Origin: Aphrophora alni
Lineage: Eukaryota > Arthropoda > Insecta > Hemiptera > Aphrophoridae
DNA length: 64,000 nucleotides
Assembly (NCBI GenBank): GCA_963513935.1
Contig: OY740765.1
Span: 75,995,718-76,059,717, forward strand
Direction: 5' to 3'
A program made the translations under genes and the position numbers. A model generated the notes under the pieces. That model searched no databases. It worked only from the letters and a program-made list of their open reading frames with translations, and was not told the DNA's origin. Of the stretch, positions 49,974-61,821 are shown piece by piece (position 1 is the stretch's first letter; the number at the start of each line of letters is the position of its first letter).

Positions 49974-50123
49974 ATGGCGACGAAACGAAAACGTAATGTG
50001 CTTACAATGGCCCAAAAGTTAGATGAATTGAATCGTATAGACAGGGGCGAATCTTTAAATAAACTTGCTGCAGAACTCGGCGTAGGGACATCAACTGTGT
50101 CAGATTGGAAAAAAAAATTGTAA
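49974..50123 (+). pseudogene. Truncated pogo/Tigger transposase N-terminus (49 codons)
   Basis: MATKRKRNVLTMAQKLDELN from ATG 49974 continues RIDRGESLNKLAAELGVG and TSTVSDWKKKL, then stops at 50121. This is the CENP-B-type N-terminal helix-turn-helix that binds the transposon ends. The core DDE domain is missing. The closest relative in the window is the longer copy at 54476 (same GVGTSTVSDW motif). A 49-residue DNA-binding fragment could in principle be made, but nothing shows it is. Confidence 0.75.
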
Positions 50124-50505
50124 ATCATGTTAACGTGATCGTGCCGCATTGAAACGTCACACCAAATTAAAACAGAGGAAGATAAATGACTTTTTTGTAA
50201 ATAACAACTAAACCCTGTGTAAATTAAAAGCATGTGTAAATACTGTATTTCAGGTGTGTAAATAAAATGTTTTTCGTGATTTACAGTACATTGTGTAATT
50301 TCGTGTATTGTGTAAATTGAATGACTGTAAATATTGTTTTTTTTTTCATGATCAAAAGAAAAGGAAATTATAAATGGTAAGTTATCATTTTATATTTTGT
50401 TTTATTTATCTTTCTATAATTTCGGATTATCTGGATAACTTCCGGCCTCAATTAGTCCGGATAAACGAGGTTGTACTGTAATACAGAAGTTTTTTTTGCC
50501 AAGTT

Positions 50506-51027
50506 CAGTATAACCTCGTTAAGTCGGCCCCCTTTAAGTCGGATCTCCGAGTAACCCGGACCGGTTTGCAATAAATAAACATAAATATAAATTAATATAA
50601 AATATGCATTTTGGTAGCCTATTGCTTTATACGAGCGTATTGCGCGGTGATCGTCTTTCCGCCGAGTTCACGCAACCGAGTTTGTTTGCCGTTACTGTAG
50701 TGCTGCATACCTGCGTGGTGAGTCATTGTCACCCAGGTGATTGGCGCGCTTTTCCGGTTGCCGCACTCGAAGCTGATGCAACAGAAACTTACAAGCTTAT
50801 TCTCCAAAAAGTAGACATACCTGTACAGTCCACAGATGTGTTTGTTATTTTATTGTGATGAGTAAATATTTTTAAAGTGTTTTTCTCTGTAATAAAGGAA
50901 ATTATTGTAAGTACAGTATGTATATTTTCATTTTTGTGTTTTTCTGCTCTTTCTCCGGCTAACACGGATTTTCGTTATGTCGGATCGGCCGCGGTCTCGG
51001 CTGGTCCGACTTAACGAGGTTGTACTG
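50506..51027 (+). mobile_element. 522-bp MITE derived from a pogo/Tigger element
   Basis: CAGTATAACCTCGTTAAGTC at 50506 pairs with the complement of GACTTAACGAGGTTGTACTG ending 51027. The right flank is TA (51028); the left flank is TT, possibly mutated. About 330 bp from the left end match the longer element at 54025 nearly base for base (for example ATATGCATTTTGGTAGC). It is therefore an internal-deletion derivative of that subfamily. It also lies within the hAT transposase. Confidence 0.85.
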
Positions 51028-52597
51028 TATTCAAAAACCCTTAACACATGTTAGTGTCGGAAAAATGAAGGCACTATACCTCTTCAGATGAGTATTTGAC
51101 GTACGGATTTTCTTTTGTCTGGGATGATGACTGTCCTAGGCCACAATGTGTAGTGTGTGGTTAAATTTTAGCAAATAGTAGTATGAAGGCTTTTCTGCTG
51201 AGAAAACAAAACATCCTAACTATGAGAAAAAAGATTGCAATTTTTTTTAACATCTATTAAAAGAAAAGAATGTAGTATCTTATTTTGGGTCAGTTAACAA
51301 AGACAACAAAAATGCGGTTAAAGCGTCATATAAAATCAACTACCACATTGCGAAATCTGGAAAAAGCCACACTATAGCAGAAAATTAAATTTTTTCATGT
51401 AATAAGGATGTTGTTAGTTGTATGCTTGGTGAAGAGAATGCCAAGAAAATGAACACCATCCCAGTTTCTAACTCAACTATATCTCATGGAATTAAGGATA
51501 TGTCTAACTATATTGAGGAAACAGTCATTACAAAAATAAAGAATAACAAACACAACTATTCGAGTTGATGAAAGTACAGACGTGACTAAATATGCCATAT
51601 TGCTTGTAATTGCAAGGTATGAGGTTGAAGAAAATGTTTTACAGTGTTATCCACTGCCAGAAACAACAAAAGGAGCTGATATATTTTATTGATGGGTATT
51701 TTATTGAAAATGATATATCCTGGAAAAGTTGGTGTGGCTTATCTACTGATGGAGCAAAATCTATATCAGGATGTTTTATTGGTCTACGAGCTTGTGTCAA
51801 AGAGGTGGTACCCCATGTAACCTGGACTCTTCGCTGTATCCACAGATCAAAGCCTTGCCTGCAAAGACCTATCTGGTGAAATTAAAAAGGTTCTTGTGTG
51901 GCTGTGAAAATTGTTGACTTTATCAAGTTATAGGCCTTAAACTCACAACTTTTCAAATCTTTTTGTGAAGAAATGGATAGCCCCCATTTGAGCTTATTTT
52001 ATCACACAGACGTGAGGTGGTTTTCCCAGGGAAAAGTCTTCCAAAGATTTTATTGATGGAGCTTAGGTATGAAGTGCAGTTATTTTTTCAAGATAACTCT
52101 TTCCAGATGTCATCATAAAATTTATATGACACCGATTGGCTTACTTATCTGACATTTTTCAACAACTCAATAAGCTAAATCTGAGCCTTCAGATAAGTTC
52201 AATCACAATCTTCAGAGTATCAAAGAAGATAGTATCTATGATAAAAAATATTGAGTTTTGGAGGTTGTATTCATCAAGGCCAATAGTGAATATGAACGTC
52301 TGTCTGACCTGGCAATTAAGGTTTTATTGCCTTTGCCATCACAGAACTGGTAGAAAAAGCTTTTGAGTCCTATACATTTATAAAAAATAAATTCAGAAAC
52401 AAGTTTGATCTTGCCCCAAACATAAGACTATGCTTGGCTTCTTTTGAACCTAACTTGTGTGCAACAAAGTAAGGACAAGGCTCCCACTTCTATAAATTCC
52501 AAGTAAAAGAAGTGATGGAACTGTTTTCAATTTAAAGAAATTCTATATTTATAATTAAAATAAAACTCATTCTATCTGTATTCAAGTCACAAATTTG

Positions 52598-52962
52598 AAT
52601 AAAAAGACTAATTTTGTCCGTCTGTGTAACTTTTATAATTTTAGTAATTTACTTACTTGTTTATAATATGTTTAGGATCTTTTCCATCATCAGATTCTTG
52701 TTCTATTAATACATCAAAATTAATATACAGTCAAGATAACACAAACGCACAATAACACAATAATGTACAAACTATAACTCAGCGTGTGCACATTGTCGAA
52801 TACATTCAGTCACTGAAGATGTCGAACTTCTAACATGCAATACCGCTCAATGTTTGCTTTTTATCAATTGCCATTGTTGTGTCGTACATCAAACTGGATT
52901 GGAAGTTCAATTTGTCATTTAATGTAAGTTCTGGACTTTTTTCTGTGCTTAATATATTTCAT
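52598..52962 (+). repeat. Left arm of the Penelope inverted repeat
   Basis: This is the inverted counterpart of 53596-53980, roughly 80-85% alike by eye. It includes ACATCAAACTGGATTGGAAG near its inner end. Confidence 0.75.
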
Positions 52963-53205
52963 ATTCTTCCAGCGTGTCCATTTGTTTGTTTGCATATGTG
53001 TAATGGCTGGAAATTGGTATCAAAATTGGAATATGAATGGTTGTGTTCCACAATGTGGCGTGCGTAATTAGATTTGCTATTGGTTCCTTCATTACTTGGT
53101 AGATGTTCCTTGAACCGTTTTTTTAAAAATTGTCTCCCAGAACCTATATAGAAACATTCGCATTTGTTACAATTGATTTTATATAGTCTTGATTTCTGCT
53201 CTATT

Positions 53206-53255
<50 letters not shown>

Positions 53256-53595
53256 ATTTCATTATATTTCTAATGATGTTGGAGATGCGGAACGTCATAG
53301 TTAAATCTAGTTTTTTTTTCAATGTGTTTGTTAAGATATTAGGTAGGAACATATGAAATATGTCTGATCTGAATACTCTAAGGTCTAGGAAATGGATCAT
53401 TTTATCAGACTTCAATTCAAGGGTAAATTGGGTATGCTTGTTAATACTGTTCATGTACTTTTTTAGATTTTCAATTTGTCTAAGAGTTCTATTGAATATT
53501 ACAAAAGTATCATCTACATATCAAGAGTAACTTATTATCTTATAAAATTTACTATCTTTGGACAGCAGGATTTATTAAAAAATTTGTTTAAGTAA

Positions 53596-53980
53596 ATGAA
53601 ATATATAAAGCGCAGGAAAAAAATCCAGAGTTATGTTAATAGATAAATTGAATTTCCAATCCAATTTGATGTATGACACAGCAATGGCAATAGATAAGAA
53701 AAAGCAAACATTGAGCGGTATTGCACGTTAGAGGTCCGACGTTTAAGTGGCCATATTTATTCGACGATGTGCACACGCCGAGTTATAGTTTGTAAATTAT
53801 TGTGTTTTTGTGCACATCTGTTTGTGTTGTGTTGACTGTATATTTATTTTGATGTATTAATGACCTCAATAGAGCGAGAATCTGATGATGGAAAAGATCC
53901 GAAACGCATCATAAACATATAAGTAAATTACTAAAATTTATAAAAGTCACACAGACGGATAAAATTAATCTTTTTATTAT
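53596..53980 (+). repeat. Right arm of the Penelope inverted repeat
   Basis: This is the counterpart of 52598-52962. It ends next to AATAAAACTAATGAGAG, just before the Tigger element at 54025. Confidence 0.75.
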
Positions 53981-54024
53981 AATAAAACTAATGAGAGAAC
54001 TTATTTTTTTCGCTACATTTTATA

Positions 54025-55640
54025 CAGTACAACCTCGTTATGTCGGCCTCCTTTAAGTCGGATCTCCGTTTAACCCAGACCGGTTTGCAATAAATGAACA
54101 TAAATATAAATTAATATAAAATATGCATTTTGGTAGCACTATTGCTTTATACAAACGCATAAAACGCATAATCGTAGCGTATTGCACGGTGATCATGTTT
54201 CCACCGAGTTTACGGAGTTTGTTTGACGTGACTGTATATCTGATGCCTAACTATAGCGCTGCATGCCTGCGTGGTGAGTCGAGTCATTGTCACCCAGGTG
54301 ATTGGCACGCTTTGCCGGTTGCCCCACTTCTCAGTTCACTGTCATACAGCTCAGTTACTGTTTGTGTCTTGTTGGTGCCGTGTCGTTTAGTTGAATATTC
54401 TGTACAGTTTTAGTTTGTTATTTTCTGATTGTTACTGTGTTGTTTTGATTGTTCGAGTTTCTGTAGTTGTACACAATGGCAACGAAATGAAAAAATGTGG
54501 TTGTAACAATGAACAAACGACTTGAAGCATTAGGCCGAATTGACAAAGACGAGTCATTAAAATCAATTGCTGCTTTCTATGGCGTCGGAACTTCTACAGT
54601 ATCAGACTGGGGGGGGGGGGGACACAGAAAAACTATAGAAGAATTTTGTTTTAAAATGATTTCAAAAGACAGTTTGGATGATCGATGCAAAGCAAAGAAA
54701 GCTAAAAATGAAACATTGGATGATGCATTATTTGTTTGGTTTTGTGCTGAAAGAGAACGAGGTTAACCAGTATCAGGGCCCATTATCCAGCAAAAAGGCC
54801 TCAGCTTGAATAAAAAATTGCCAGACGGAGACTCAAATTTCACTGCCAGTCAAGGATGGCTGGATAGATGGAAAAAACGGCACTGTATACACCAACTTAC
54901 TGTGACTGGAGAAAGTTTATCTGGCAACATAAACGCAGCTGACAAATTCAAAAAAGATTTTAAAGAGTTTGTGCAGAAAGAGAAATTGTCACCAGAACAG
55001 ATATATAATGCAGAAGAAACCGGTTTATACTATCGAATGTTACTGAGCTAAACCCTAACCATGAAAATTGACGAGTCAGCAAAGGCTTTAAAAAAAGCAA
55101 GGACCACCTTACCATAATGGCTTGTAGTAATGCGTCAGGTACGCATATATTCCCTCTCCTTTAAATAGGAAAATCAAAAAATCCCCGTGCACTGAAAAAC
55201 GTGAATCGCGAGTCGTTACCTGTCATTTATAGATCCCAAAAAAGTGCCTGGATGGACAGTATGATTTTTAAAGAATGGTTTAACGAGTGTTTTGTTCCTC
55301 CCGTGACGAAACATTTAAATGAGCGTAGCTTGCCAATCAAAGCTGTTCTGCTCATTGACAATGCCTCTACGCATCCGGCAACTGAATCAATGGTCAAGGG
55401 CGACATTACAGTAAAATATTTACCACCCAATTTGACTGCACTGCTACAACCAATGGACCAGGGTGTTCTTGAGTGCATCAAGCGCGTCTACAGGCGACAC
55501 ATGTTAGGCCAACTAATTGATGACGAAGAACATGGTGTCGTGGAAATTTTAAAAACATTTAATATATAAACTGTTTTGTACATGGTGTCCGAATCTTGGG
55601 AACAAGTTGCTACAAGCAGTATCATAAAGTCATACTTTAA
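54025..55640 (+). mobile_element. pogo/Tigger element, right end truncated
   Basis: CAGTACAACCTCGTTATGTC at 54025 with TA before it is a clear left end. The transposase pseudogene follows. Similarity stops in the C-terminal part of the transposase near 55640, and no right terminal repeat is present. It is the longer relative of the 522-bp MITE at 50506. Confidence 0.8.
54476..55640 (+). pseudogene. pogo/Tigger (DDE_1) transposase pseudogene
   Basis: ATG 54476 is followed by a stop at the fifth codon (MATK, then TGA). Next come MNKRLEALGRIDKDESLKSI and GVGTSTVSDW, where a run of 12 G at 54609-54620 replaces the expected lysine-rich sequence. The CENPB-type region includes ASQGWLDRWKKRHCIHQLTV and NAADKFKKDFKEF. 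The first catalytic site reads YNAEETGLYYR (Glu where the family has Asp). After a frame break the second is KAVLLIDNASTHPA (55348-55380) and the third LTALLQPMDQGVLECIKRV (55433-55490). The frame stops at 55567 and similarity fades at 55640. All DDE-region blocks are present, but it is inactive. Confidence 0.85.
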
Positions 55641-55784
55641 ACATGTAAATCTATAAAACTGTGCCTACCAAATGCACTAGTGGTCACAATCAATTAAAAA
55701 TAATACTAACAAACCATAAGTACTCAAAACATTATACTTACCAAATGAATCAGTAGTAAGAATTAATTAGTTCTAATAAACAAC

Positions 55785-56045
55785 ATTTTCAAAGGTTACA
55801 AAAAAAGGCAATAAGAATAATTTCAAAATTATAAAGTATAGAGAGTTGTGCAGGAATGCTTTTAAGGTTTTGAAAATCGTAACACTCCCAACCATGTATA
55901 TTCTTGAAGTAATATTATGTTATCTACTTAAGACTCTGCTCCACCTCCGCCATATTGGATTCATCTCCCATAAGAATAATCTACACTTAAGCAGTGGTAC
56001 TGATGTCAATTTTCATCTCAGAATTATTGTTAAAAGATCATTTTA
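55785..56045 (+). pseudogene. LINE reverse transcriptase C-terminal fragment
   Basis: Frames give FQRLQKKAIRIISKL, ESCAG or CRNAFKVLKIVTLPTMYILE, VILCYLL and SHKNNLHLSS. This is the conserved C-terminal tail (LQKRAIRII...LKILTLPS.YI.E) of Jockey/CR1-type reverse transcriptases. Only about 85 codons remain, with one frame break near 55845. The upstream RT core is absent. Confidence 0.75.
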
Positions 56046-57297
56046 AAGAACATGTGAACACGGATGTTTCCCTTTTTTTTTTTTTTTAAATTGGGATATA
56101 ATCAATAGTCGTTGAACAAATGGAGGGAACATTTGTAAACTGATTTTCTATTTCGCTATTTTTTTGAGTCAATGAATATTTTTGAAAAATTTAAAAAAGG
56201 AAAACACTCAGTGATTTATTACAATAAATAATGCTCCGCTGTCTAACTTAAAAATAGGGCAGATACAATGGATTAAATGAAAAAATGTACCCATGCATAC
56301 AAGGCTGCCCTCGCGTGGTTTGAAAGAGAACTACTCAGACGCGGAGGAATATAACTTTTAGCATTGATGAGCCAGGTTTTTTTTTAATGTTTCATATTAT
56401 TACTAAAACTAACAACACATATAATTTTCTTAAAACATTTTGTAGTAATTTACATAATGCCAAATATAACCATTAATCTAAACTATTTTTGCAAACATTT
56501 GTAATTCATTTATTTCTTTTACATTATAACTCACGTTAATCAAAATTACTAGGAAATTCGACATTGCAAATTATTAAACCATTCCATTGTGTGACGAATA
56601 ATATTCATTACATATACATTTGTTTGGAGTTTTCTTTTTCAGTTTTTATATCCTGTTTTAACAAATATCTATACAAATTATAGCTACTACGATTTACTGA
56701 TAGTAATGAATAAAGTACAAGTTTGGACTTTTTATTCAATGGTTGTGAAACTCTTACATCAAAGACAAAACTTTAAAATGTCAACCAATCCTACCTATAG
56801 GTATAATGTGTCACCATTTTCTGTGAGTTTACACAGTTTTGTGAATAGTTGGACAAGTTCATTTTCCAAAACAATTAGTTGCATTTAAAAAAAAATTCAA
56901 AGTAAAAGAAAATATTGATGTAAATTATTATTATTATTTTTTAAGGAGGATACATAATTTATTCTTCGATTCATTTTTAGTTCTTTCTATATGCAAATGT
57001 AAGTCTTAAATTATAAATATTTCTAATTTGCCATTTCTTTATTTCTAATAAAACTAAAATGTAAATTTATTCGTAATATTGATTTTTAAATATAACATTA
57101 AATTTTGGTAAGTTTATTATCTGCCGAAATCCTTTTCAGATTAATACACAACAAAACTTAAAATATGCTACAGCACAATATTTCATAAATCTTTCTCTTC
57201 CTTAAAGTTTTTTTCTGTTCAGTAGGTTACAATAGACGAATTGATATTAAATAGAATAGGAGCATTCAATGAAGGATATAATCCTATTCAAACACAA
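56046..57297 (-). other. Ssdp intron, no gene seen
   Basis: AT-rich. A short more GC-rich patch at 56292-56350 has no recognisable motif. Confidence 0.5.
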
Positions 57298-57541
57298 TTG
57301 TTTATAAGATGATGGAAATATTTAATGGTAACATTTATTTATATTTAAAGCAATTACTTTAACGTCTTGTTTTATTAGATACTTAGAGTTGGTTTTTTAA
57401 AATTTTGTTTAACTTGTTTATTATTAACAACTAATAACAGTACTGTAATTGTTATAAGACAATGCAAATATTTAATGGTAACATTTATTTATATTTAATG
57501 CAATTACTCTAACGTTTTGTTTTATTAGATACTTAGAGTTG
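57298..57541 (+). repeat. Two-copy direct repeat, offset 150 bp
   Basis: A 94-bp segment (57298-57391) recurs at 57448-57541 with a few changes, sharing AAATATTTAATGGTAACATT and TTATTAGATACTTAGAGTTG. The offset is exactly 150 bp. The similarity is high, so the duplication is fairly young. Confidence 0.85.
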
Positions 57542-57561
57542 TTATTATTGTGAAAGTTTTT

Positions 57562-57653
<92 letters not shown>
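57562..57653. repeat. Compound (AC)n(AG)n microsatellite
   Basis: About 16 bp of AC repeats are followed by about 76 bp of uninterrupted AG repeats. Confidence 0.95.
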
Positions 57654-57656
<3 letters not shown>

Positions 57657-60600
57657 ACAGTTATGTTAATTATTAATTGGTTACATGTTATTAATTTTAT
57701 GCTAATTACTTATTGATCCATGCGTTGTAGAGTATGACATTATATTATAAAATAATATTTTATATGAAAATTTCGTTTTAATTTTTGTTTTATAATGTAT
57801 GACATATTATTTGATTGATAAATATGAAACCAGCCTTATAAAATATAAATTAATTTTAACGAAAATGGTTGAGAAACAAAAGTTATGATATTATAATTTT
57901 GATTATTATACCCATAGCGGGTGTAATGGGGGCTCAGAAATTTACGGTGTCGAAGGACCATATAATAGGCTATAATAACACCAATGATTTAAGAAATTTT
58001 TAAGTTTTTAAGAAATTGGTCTTATTCTAATTTCTAATATGTTAGCAAGTTATTTCCAGAGTCATAAATTACGTATTAAAAATCATTGTAATAAAAAAAG
58101 GTTTAGACCCAAAAGGATTGAAAGTTTGGAAGCGCATTTGGTTTTTAGGGGCAGCTATTATTGAAGAAAGATATACGAAGAATATGTTTATCAGTTTAAG
58201 ACCAACATTGTAAAACTCATATTGAAAATTAGTTTTAACGAAATCGGTTGGAAAAACAAAAAAAAATTATTAAGCCATTTTTTAGTGTGTTTTTTAAAGC
58301 AAACAAATTATTAAAAACCGCTGGTCATATCTCAAAATGACTGTTCATAGTTTTGAAAAATATGAAAATGAACCCTGTTGGGTATTAGGAACTCGTTACC
58401 ACTACATTACAGCTACTACTTTTTTACCTATAATTAGTTACTACTGACTATAAAAAAGTTACTACTTTTTTATGTAGTATAGTGTGTTGTGTGATGGGTC
58501 AAAAAATGGAAGTCTAGTTTTGTTTTCAAATCCCTATTGAGGTCCCCTAAGTCCAAAAAGGTGGCTTATAGAATATTGTCTGTCTGTTGTAAGTTCCACA
58601 GATCAAACGTGTGGACCAAATTTAATCAAATTTGTTATGTGGCCATATTTTGATATTATCTCGGAATTTTCATTATTATTTTTTAAATTTTGTTCAAAAC
58701 TCAAACTTAAAGAGTAGCTGCCATAAGAAAAACACAAAATTACCATTTTCTCATAATCGGATCAAAGATTTTCTTCAATAAATTTTTCTAATGTGTAGCC
58801 TCTAAGAGATCAAACAAAACATATCGGTTGCCATCTCTCCAAAAATATAGTTTCGTGAGTTATCAAAACATCAATAATCAGTCATGGATCCACAGATTTA
58901 GTTCAGATTTTATTAGAATGTGAAAATTAATAAGCCAAATCCGTGTAATAAATCCCAAGTAAAAAAAATGGTAGTACATGTCAGAAATAAATAACTAAAC
59001 TTAACATTGATCATTAAAACCTCGTTGTTTACCAAATATGGTTTACAGTCATGTTTATGCTACAAGCGAAGCAAGTTTTGACCCTTATTGAAATTTATAA
59101 CTATTTTTCATAGCCATCGTCCTGGTTCTTATTCATTTTTTTTCCTTCCCCCATTAAACTACCTTACTGAAGTTTTAGGTGAGGATTTGTTTTTGTTGGT
59201 ATTTATTTGGTTTTAGGAATGGGAGAAGACAAAGTTTATCCAATGATTTTTTTTAACCATATTTATTATTATTATTTTAATGTCAATAACAATATTTGCA
59301 CCTTACTTTTCTTTTACACTAGTTCATAAATTTAATTTCGTTCTTAAAAGCTCAATTTATTTAGATGCATAACTAGCCTTTGTGATGTCATAAATAAAAA
59401 ACATCATAATTGATTTAAAATATTAACAATTTAAAAAATTAAACTCCAACGCTTACAAATGGGCTATAAATAATGTTTTTCTATGTGTAAAATATAGTTA
59501 AATGTAGTTCAATAATTATTCTAGAGACAGTGTCAAAACTGGTTTTATAAAGTGGAAGAAGAATGAAATAGTTACTGTAAACTTTATACATGTTAACCTT
59601 CAGGTAATTAAAAAATATAATATTCATAGTGTGTTAATCAATTTTAGATATTCGGATGTAGCCTACAGGGTAGTTTAAGTCAACAAACAATACAATTCAA
59701 AGAAGCTCCGAGCCCTGACCAGTGATCTCGTGCAGATAGTATACTGTGTAAACTAAGCAAATGTGAGTTGAGGTCAAAAGCATTGAATACGTGAATTGAA
59801 AATATAAGGATGTAGACTTATAAGAGTGACAGAGATGGTTGATTTACATTCATGCGTAGTAGTAGCCTAGTCTAATGTCTACTTATAGTTTTCCCGCCCT
59901 TGGAAATGAAACTAGGACTATTTTGTGCAACGGCCGCCGCGCAAAGGTGCTAGTAAAGCACAAATCTCCTGTTTCCCTAGTGTTGCATTGGTGTCAATTC
60001 GGTTATTTCATTTCACTCCCGCAGAGCCTTAATAATTATTGAACAATGCTGACTTTCATTCTTATGACACAAGTAAAAAAGGGGAGTTTAGATGTGATCA
60101 ACATAGATTTAATGTCTACAAAAGACACACTGCACAAGCTGGAAGTATTCTATTTAATAAACTCACAAAGATAACAGACAAAACAATTTTTTTTTAATCA
60201 AAATTTTTTTATTTATTTATTTTTGTTGAAGAATGTATATTCATTCTGTATGTGAGTTTTGTTCATAATTTGTAGATTAGATTTGACTGCAATCACTTTG
60301 TCAAACTTAAACGTATGATGTAATTGTTGATTATATTTAACTGTATAATTGTAGTATTCATGTTTTGTTTTATTGTTAAAATCTTTTATAATATTGTATC
60401 ATAATTTAAACATGTTGTTGACAAATTTATATTTGTCAAAAAGGAAACTAAAATAAAGAGCCTAAATTAATAAATTAAAAAGATTACTACTAACTAATTG
60501 AGTCTTATAAGCTATGCCTACCAAATGCATTTTCAATGAAACACAAATTCTACAATTTCTAGAGTCTTGCCGACGAGTTTCGCCAATTACAGCATTTATG

Positions 60601-61067
60601 ACTTAGTTTGATATTGTGTTTGTGTTTTATTTAACATGGAGTTCTACCAAGTACATTCAGTCATTAGTATAAATAACATAAATACATTTTGGTCACAATC
60701 AACATAAGCGCCTATAGCTGCATGCGTATAACTTCAGCTCAAGCAACAAACAACCCTTAAAATAGGCCTAAACGAGTTCAATTGTTTATTGAAATTCTGA
60801 ATTCAGTTGAAAATAATGAAATTATTAAAAGCTGGTAATATTCACCAATGATACTACACTTCATTTAAATGGCTGTATGAACTGTCATAATTGTAGAATT
60901 AGGTTATTATTATTAGATATTGATTATAACAAAATTATTGAGTGTTCGGGATTCATCAAAAGTGAATGTGTGGTGTGGATTATTACTGTCCAATCGTGTA
61001 ATATCTCCCAAAATGTTTATCAAACAAACAATTACACAAAATGTTTATTTAGACATGATGAAGATAA

Positions 61068-61068
<1 letters not shown>
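57654..61068 (-). other. Ssdp intron, no gene seen
   Basis: Mostly AT-rich. At 59880-60020 there is a more GC-rich patch (CAACGGCCGCCGCGCAAAGG) with no clear coding frame. TGCCTACCAAATGCA occurs at 55659 and again at 60516, hinting at a shared repeat. Confidence 0.45.
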
Positions 61069-61121
<53 letters not shown>

Positions 61122-61343
61122 AACTATTACCTTTTGGTTCCATTATTTGACTCTAGAAGTTGTTTAAACATCAAAACAAAAACGATTATCATAACACGAT
61201 ACACACACATATACATAATTATACACGAATCAGTTTTTTTGATAATATAAAAACCTCTAATAAGTGAAATACTGAAGATTGTGTTCACGACCCCGAAATG
61301 CGTCTAATTAAGACAAAAGAAGTCATATGGAGGAACCAAAAGG

Positions 61344-61385
<42 letters not shown>
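61069..61385. mobile_element. Foldback element bounded by (TA)n tracts
   Basis: ATTACCTTTTGGTTCC (61126-61141) is exactly inverted at 61332-61347. Long TA tracts lie directly outside both ends (61069-61118 and 61348-61385). The centre of about 190 bp is non-coding. A GGAGGAACCA end next to a TA tract also occurs at 33640, so this may be a small family that targets TA repeats. Confidence 0.6.
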
Positions 61386-61403
<18 letters not shown>

Positions 61404-61821
61404 ATATATATATAGCACATATATAATATATACTCTATAAAAGTGACTTGGAAACTGAAAAATGAACTTTAAATTATGAAAATGTTCAAAGATAATTAAT
61501 TTGAACTCAATGTTTTCACTCAAATTGTAGAAGTTGATAGGGACAGTTCCAGGATTTTGATTTTTCAACAAAACAGCGTGTATTACAATCTTGATGTTCA
61601 TAGCTTTCTCAATAATAGGTTTCCCAACCGACAGATCCCAACCACCAGTCCTGTTCTCTGGACTTGTTAAACACAATATAAATGAATTTTTGAAATGTTA
61701 AGTAATCATTGATGAAACATGATGCATTATTATACATCCGAAATGAAAAAGCAGTCAATACAGTGAATTTCTCTTGGCAAATGTGCTCTATAGAAGACAA
61801 AACAGTTCCATTTACCTGAAA

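Larger units (their letters stand above)
49440..50478 (+). mobile_element. 1.04-kb non-autonomous pogo/Tigger element
   Basis: The left end is CAGTACTACCTCGTTTATCC and the right end the complement of CCGGATAAACGAGGTTGTACTG. TA target copies lie at 49438-49439 and 50479-50480. The body encodes only a transposase N-terminus (49974-50123) and carries an internal foldback. It interrupts the hAT transposase shortly after its start codon. Confidence 0.85.
49396..52472 (+). pseudogene. hAT transposase pseudogene (ZBED5-like), split by two insertions
   Basis: MDLWLKTGRVKK at 49396 is the typical start of ZBED5/SCAND3-type hAT transposases. Pogo-type elements follow at once (49440-50478 and 50506-51027). 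Coding then resumes with SSDEYLTYGFSFVWDDDCP and RPQCVVCG (BED-type zinc finger), HIAKSGKSHTIAE (about 51340), VSNSTISHGIKDMSNYIEE, DESTDVTKYAILLVIARYE (51565-51625; DESTD catalytic motif), LSTDGAKSISGCF (about 51740, TDGA motif) and LRCIHR. A degraded middle leads to the C-terminal dimerisation region AFESYTFIKNKFRNKFDL, then APNIRLCLASFEPNL, ending at TAA 52470. There are several frame breaks. Confidence 0.85.
45606..52590 (+). mobile_element. hAT element (host of nested insertions), right end missing
   Basis: TAGCGGTTCTCAACCTGGGG at 45606 matches the well-known CAGNGGTTCTCAACC terminus of Charlie/ZBED5-type hAT elements. The transposase starts 3.8 kb downstream at 49396 because a Tigger element (46080-49140) has inserted between. 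Two more pogo-type elements interrupt the N-terminal coding region. The reverse-complement terminus expected at the right is not found before or after the Penelope-like element at 52598, so that end was probably lost or displaced. The boundary at 52590 is only the edge of the next element. Confidence 0.6.
52598..53980 (-). mobile_element. Penelope-like element with inverted flanking repeats
   Basis: Arms of about 365-385 bp (52598-52962 and 53596-53980) are inverted copies, for example CCGTCTGTGTAACTTTTATA against its complement at 53943-53958. Both include the phrase GATGATGGAAAAGATCCGAA or its diverged form. Between them, minus-strand frames give the RT motif YVDDTFVIFNRTLRQIENL (about 53525-53470), then HTQFTLELKSDKMIHFLDLR, and a GIY-YIG endonuclease part CECFYIGSGRQFLKKRFKEH (about 53170-53100) followed by NYARHIVEHNHSY. 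RT plus GIY-YIG plus flanking repeats, which may be inverted, define Penelope elements. A 43-bp T run (53212-53254) interrupts the frame. Most of the RT is missing. Confidence 0.8.

Noticed and set aside
29160..53260. CRISPR-like or bacterial operon signals
   Set aside because: There are no regularly spaced identical repeats, no ribosome-binding-site pattern and no bacterial genes. Repeats here are diverged tandem or inverted repeats of transposon type.
60877..61150. Overlapping open frames ending in an isoleucine-tyrosine run
   Set aside because: The C-termini are translations of the TA microsatellite. No domain or splice context supports a gene.
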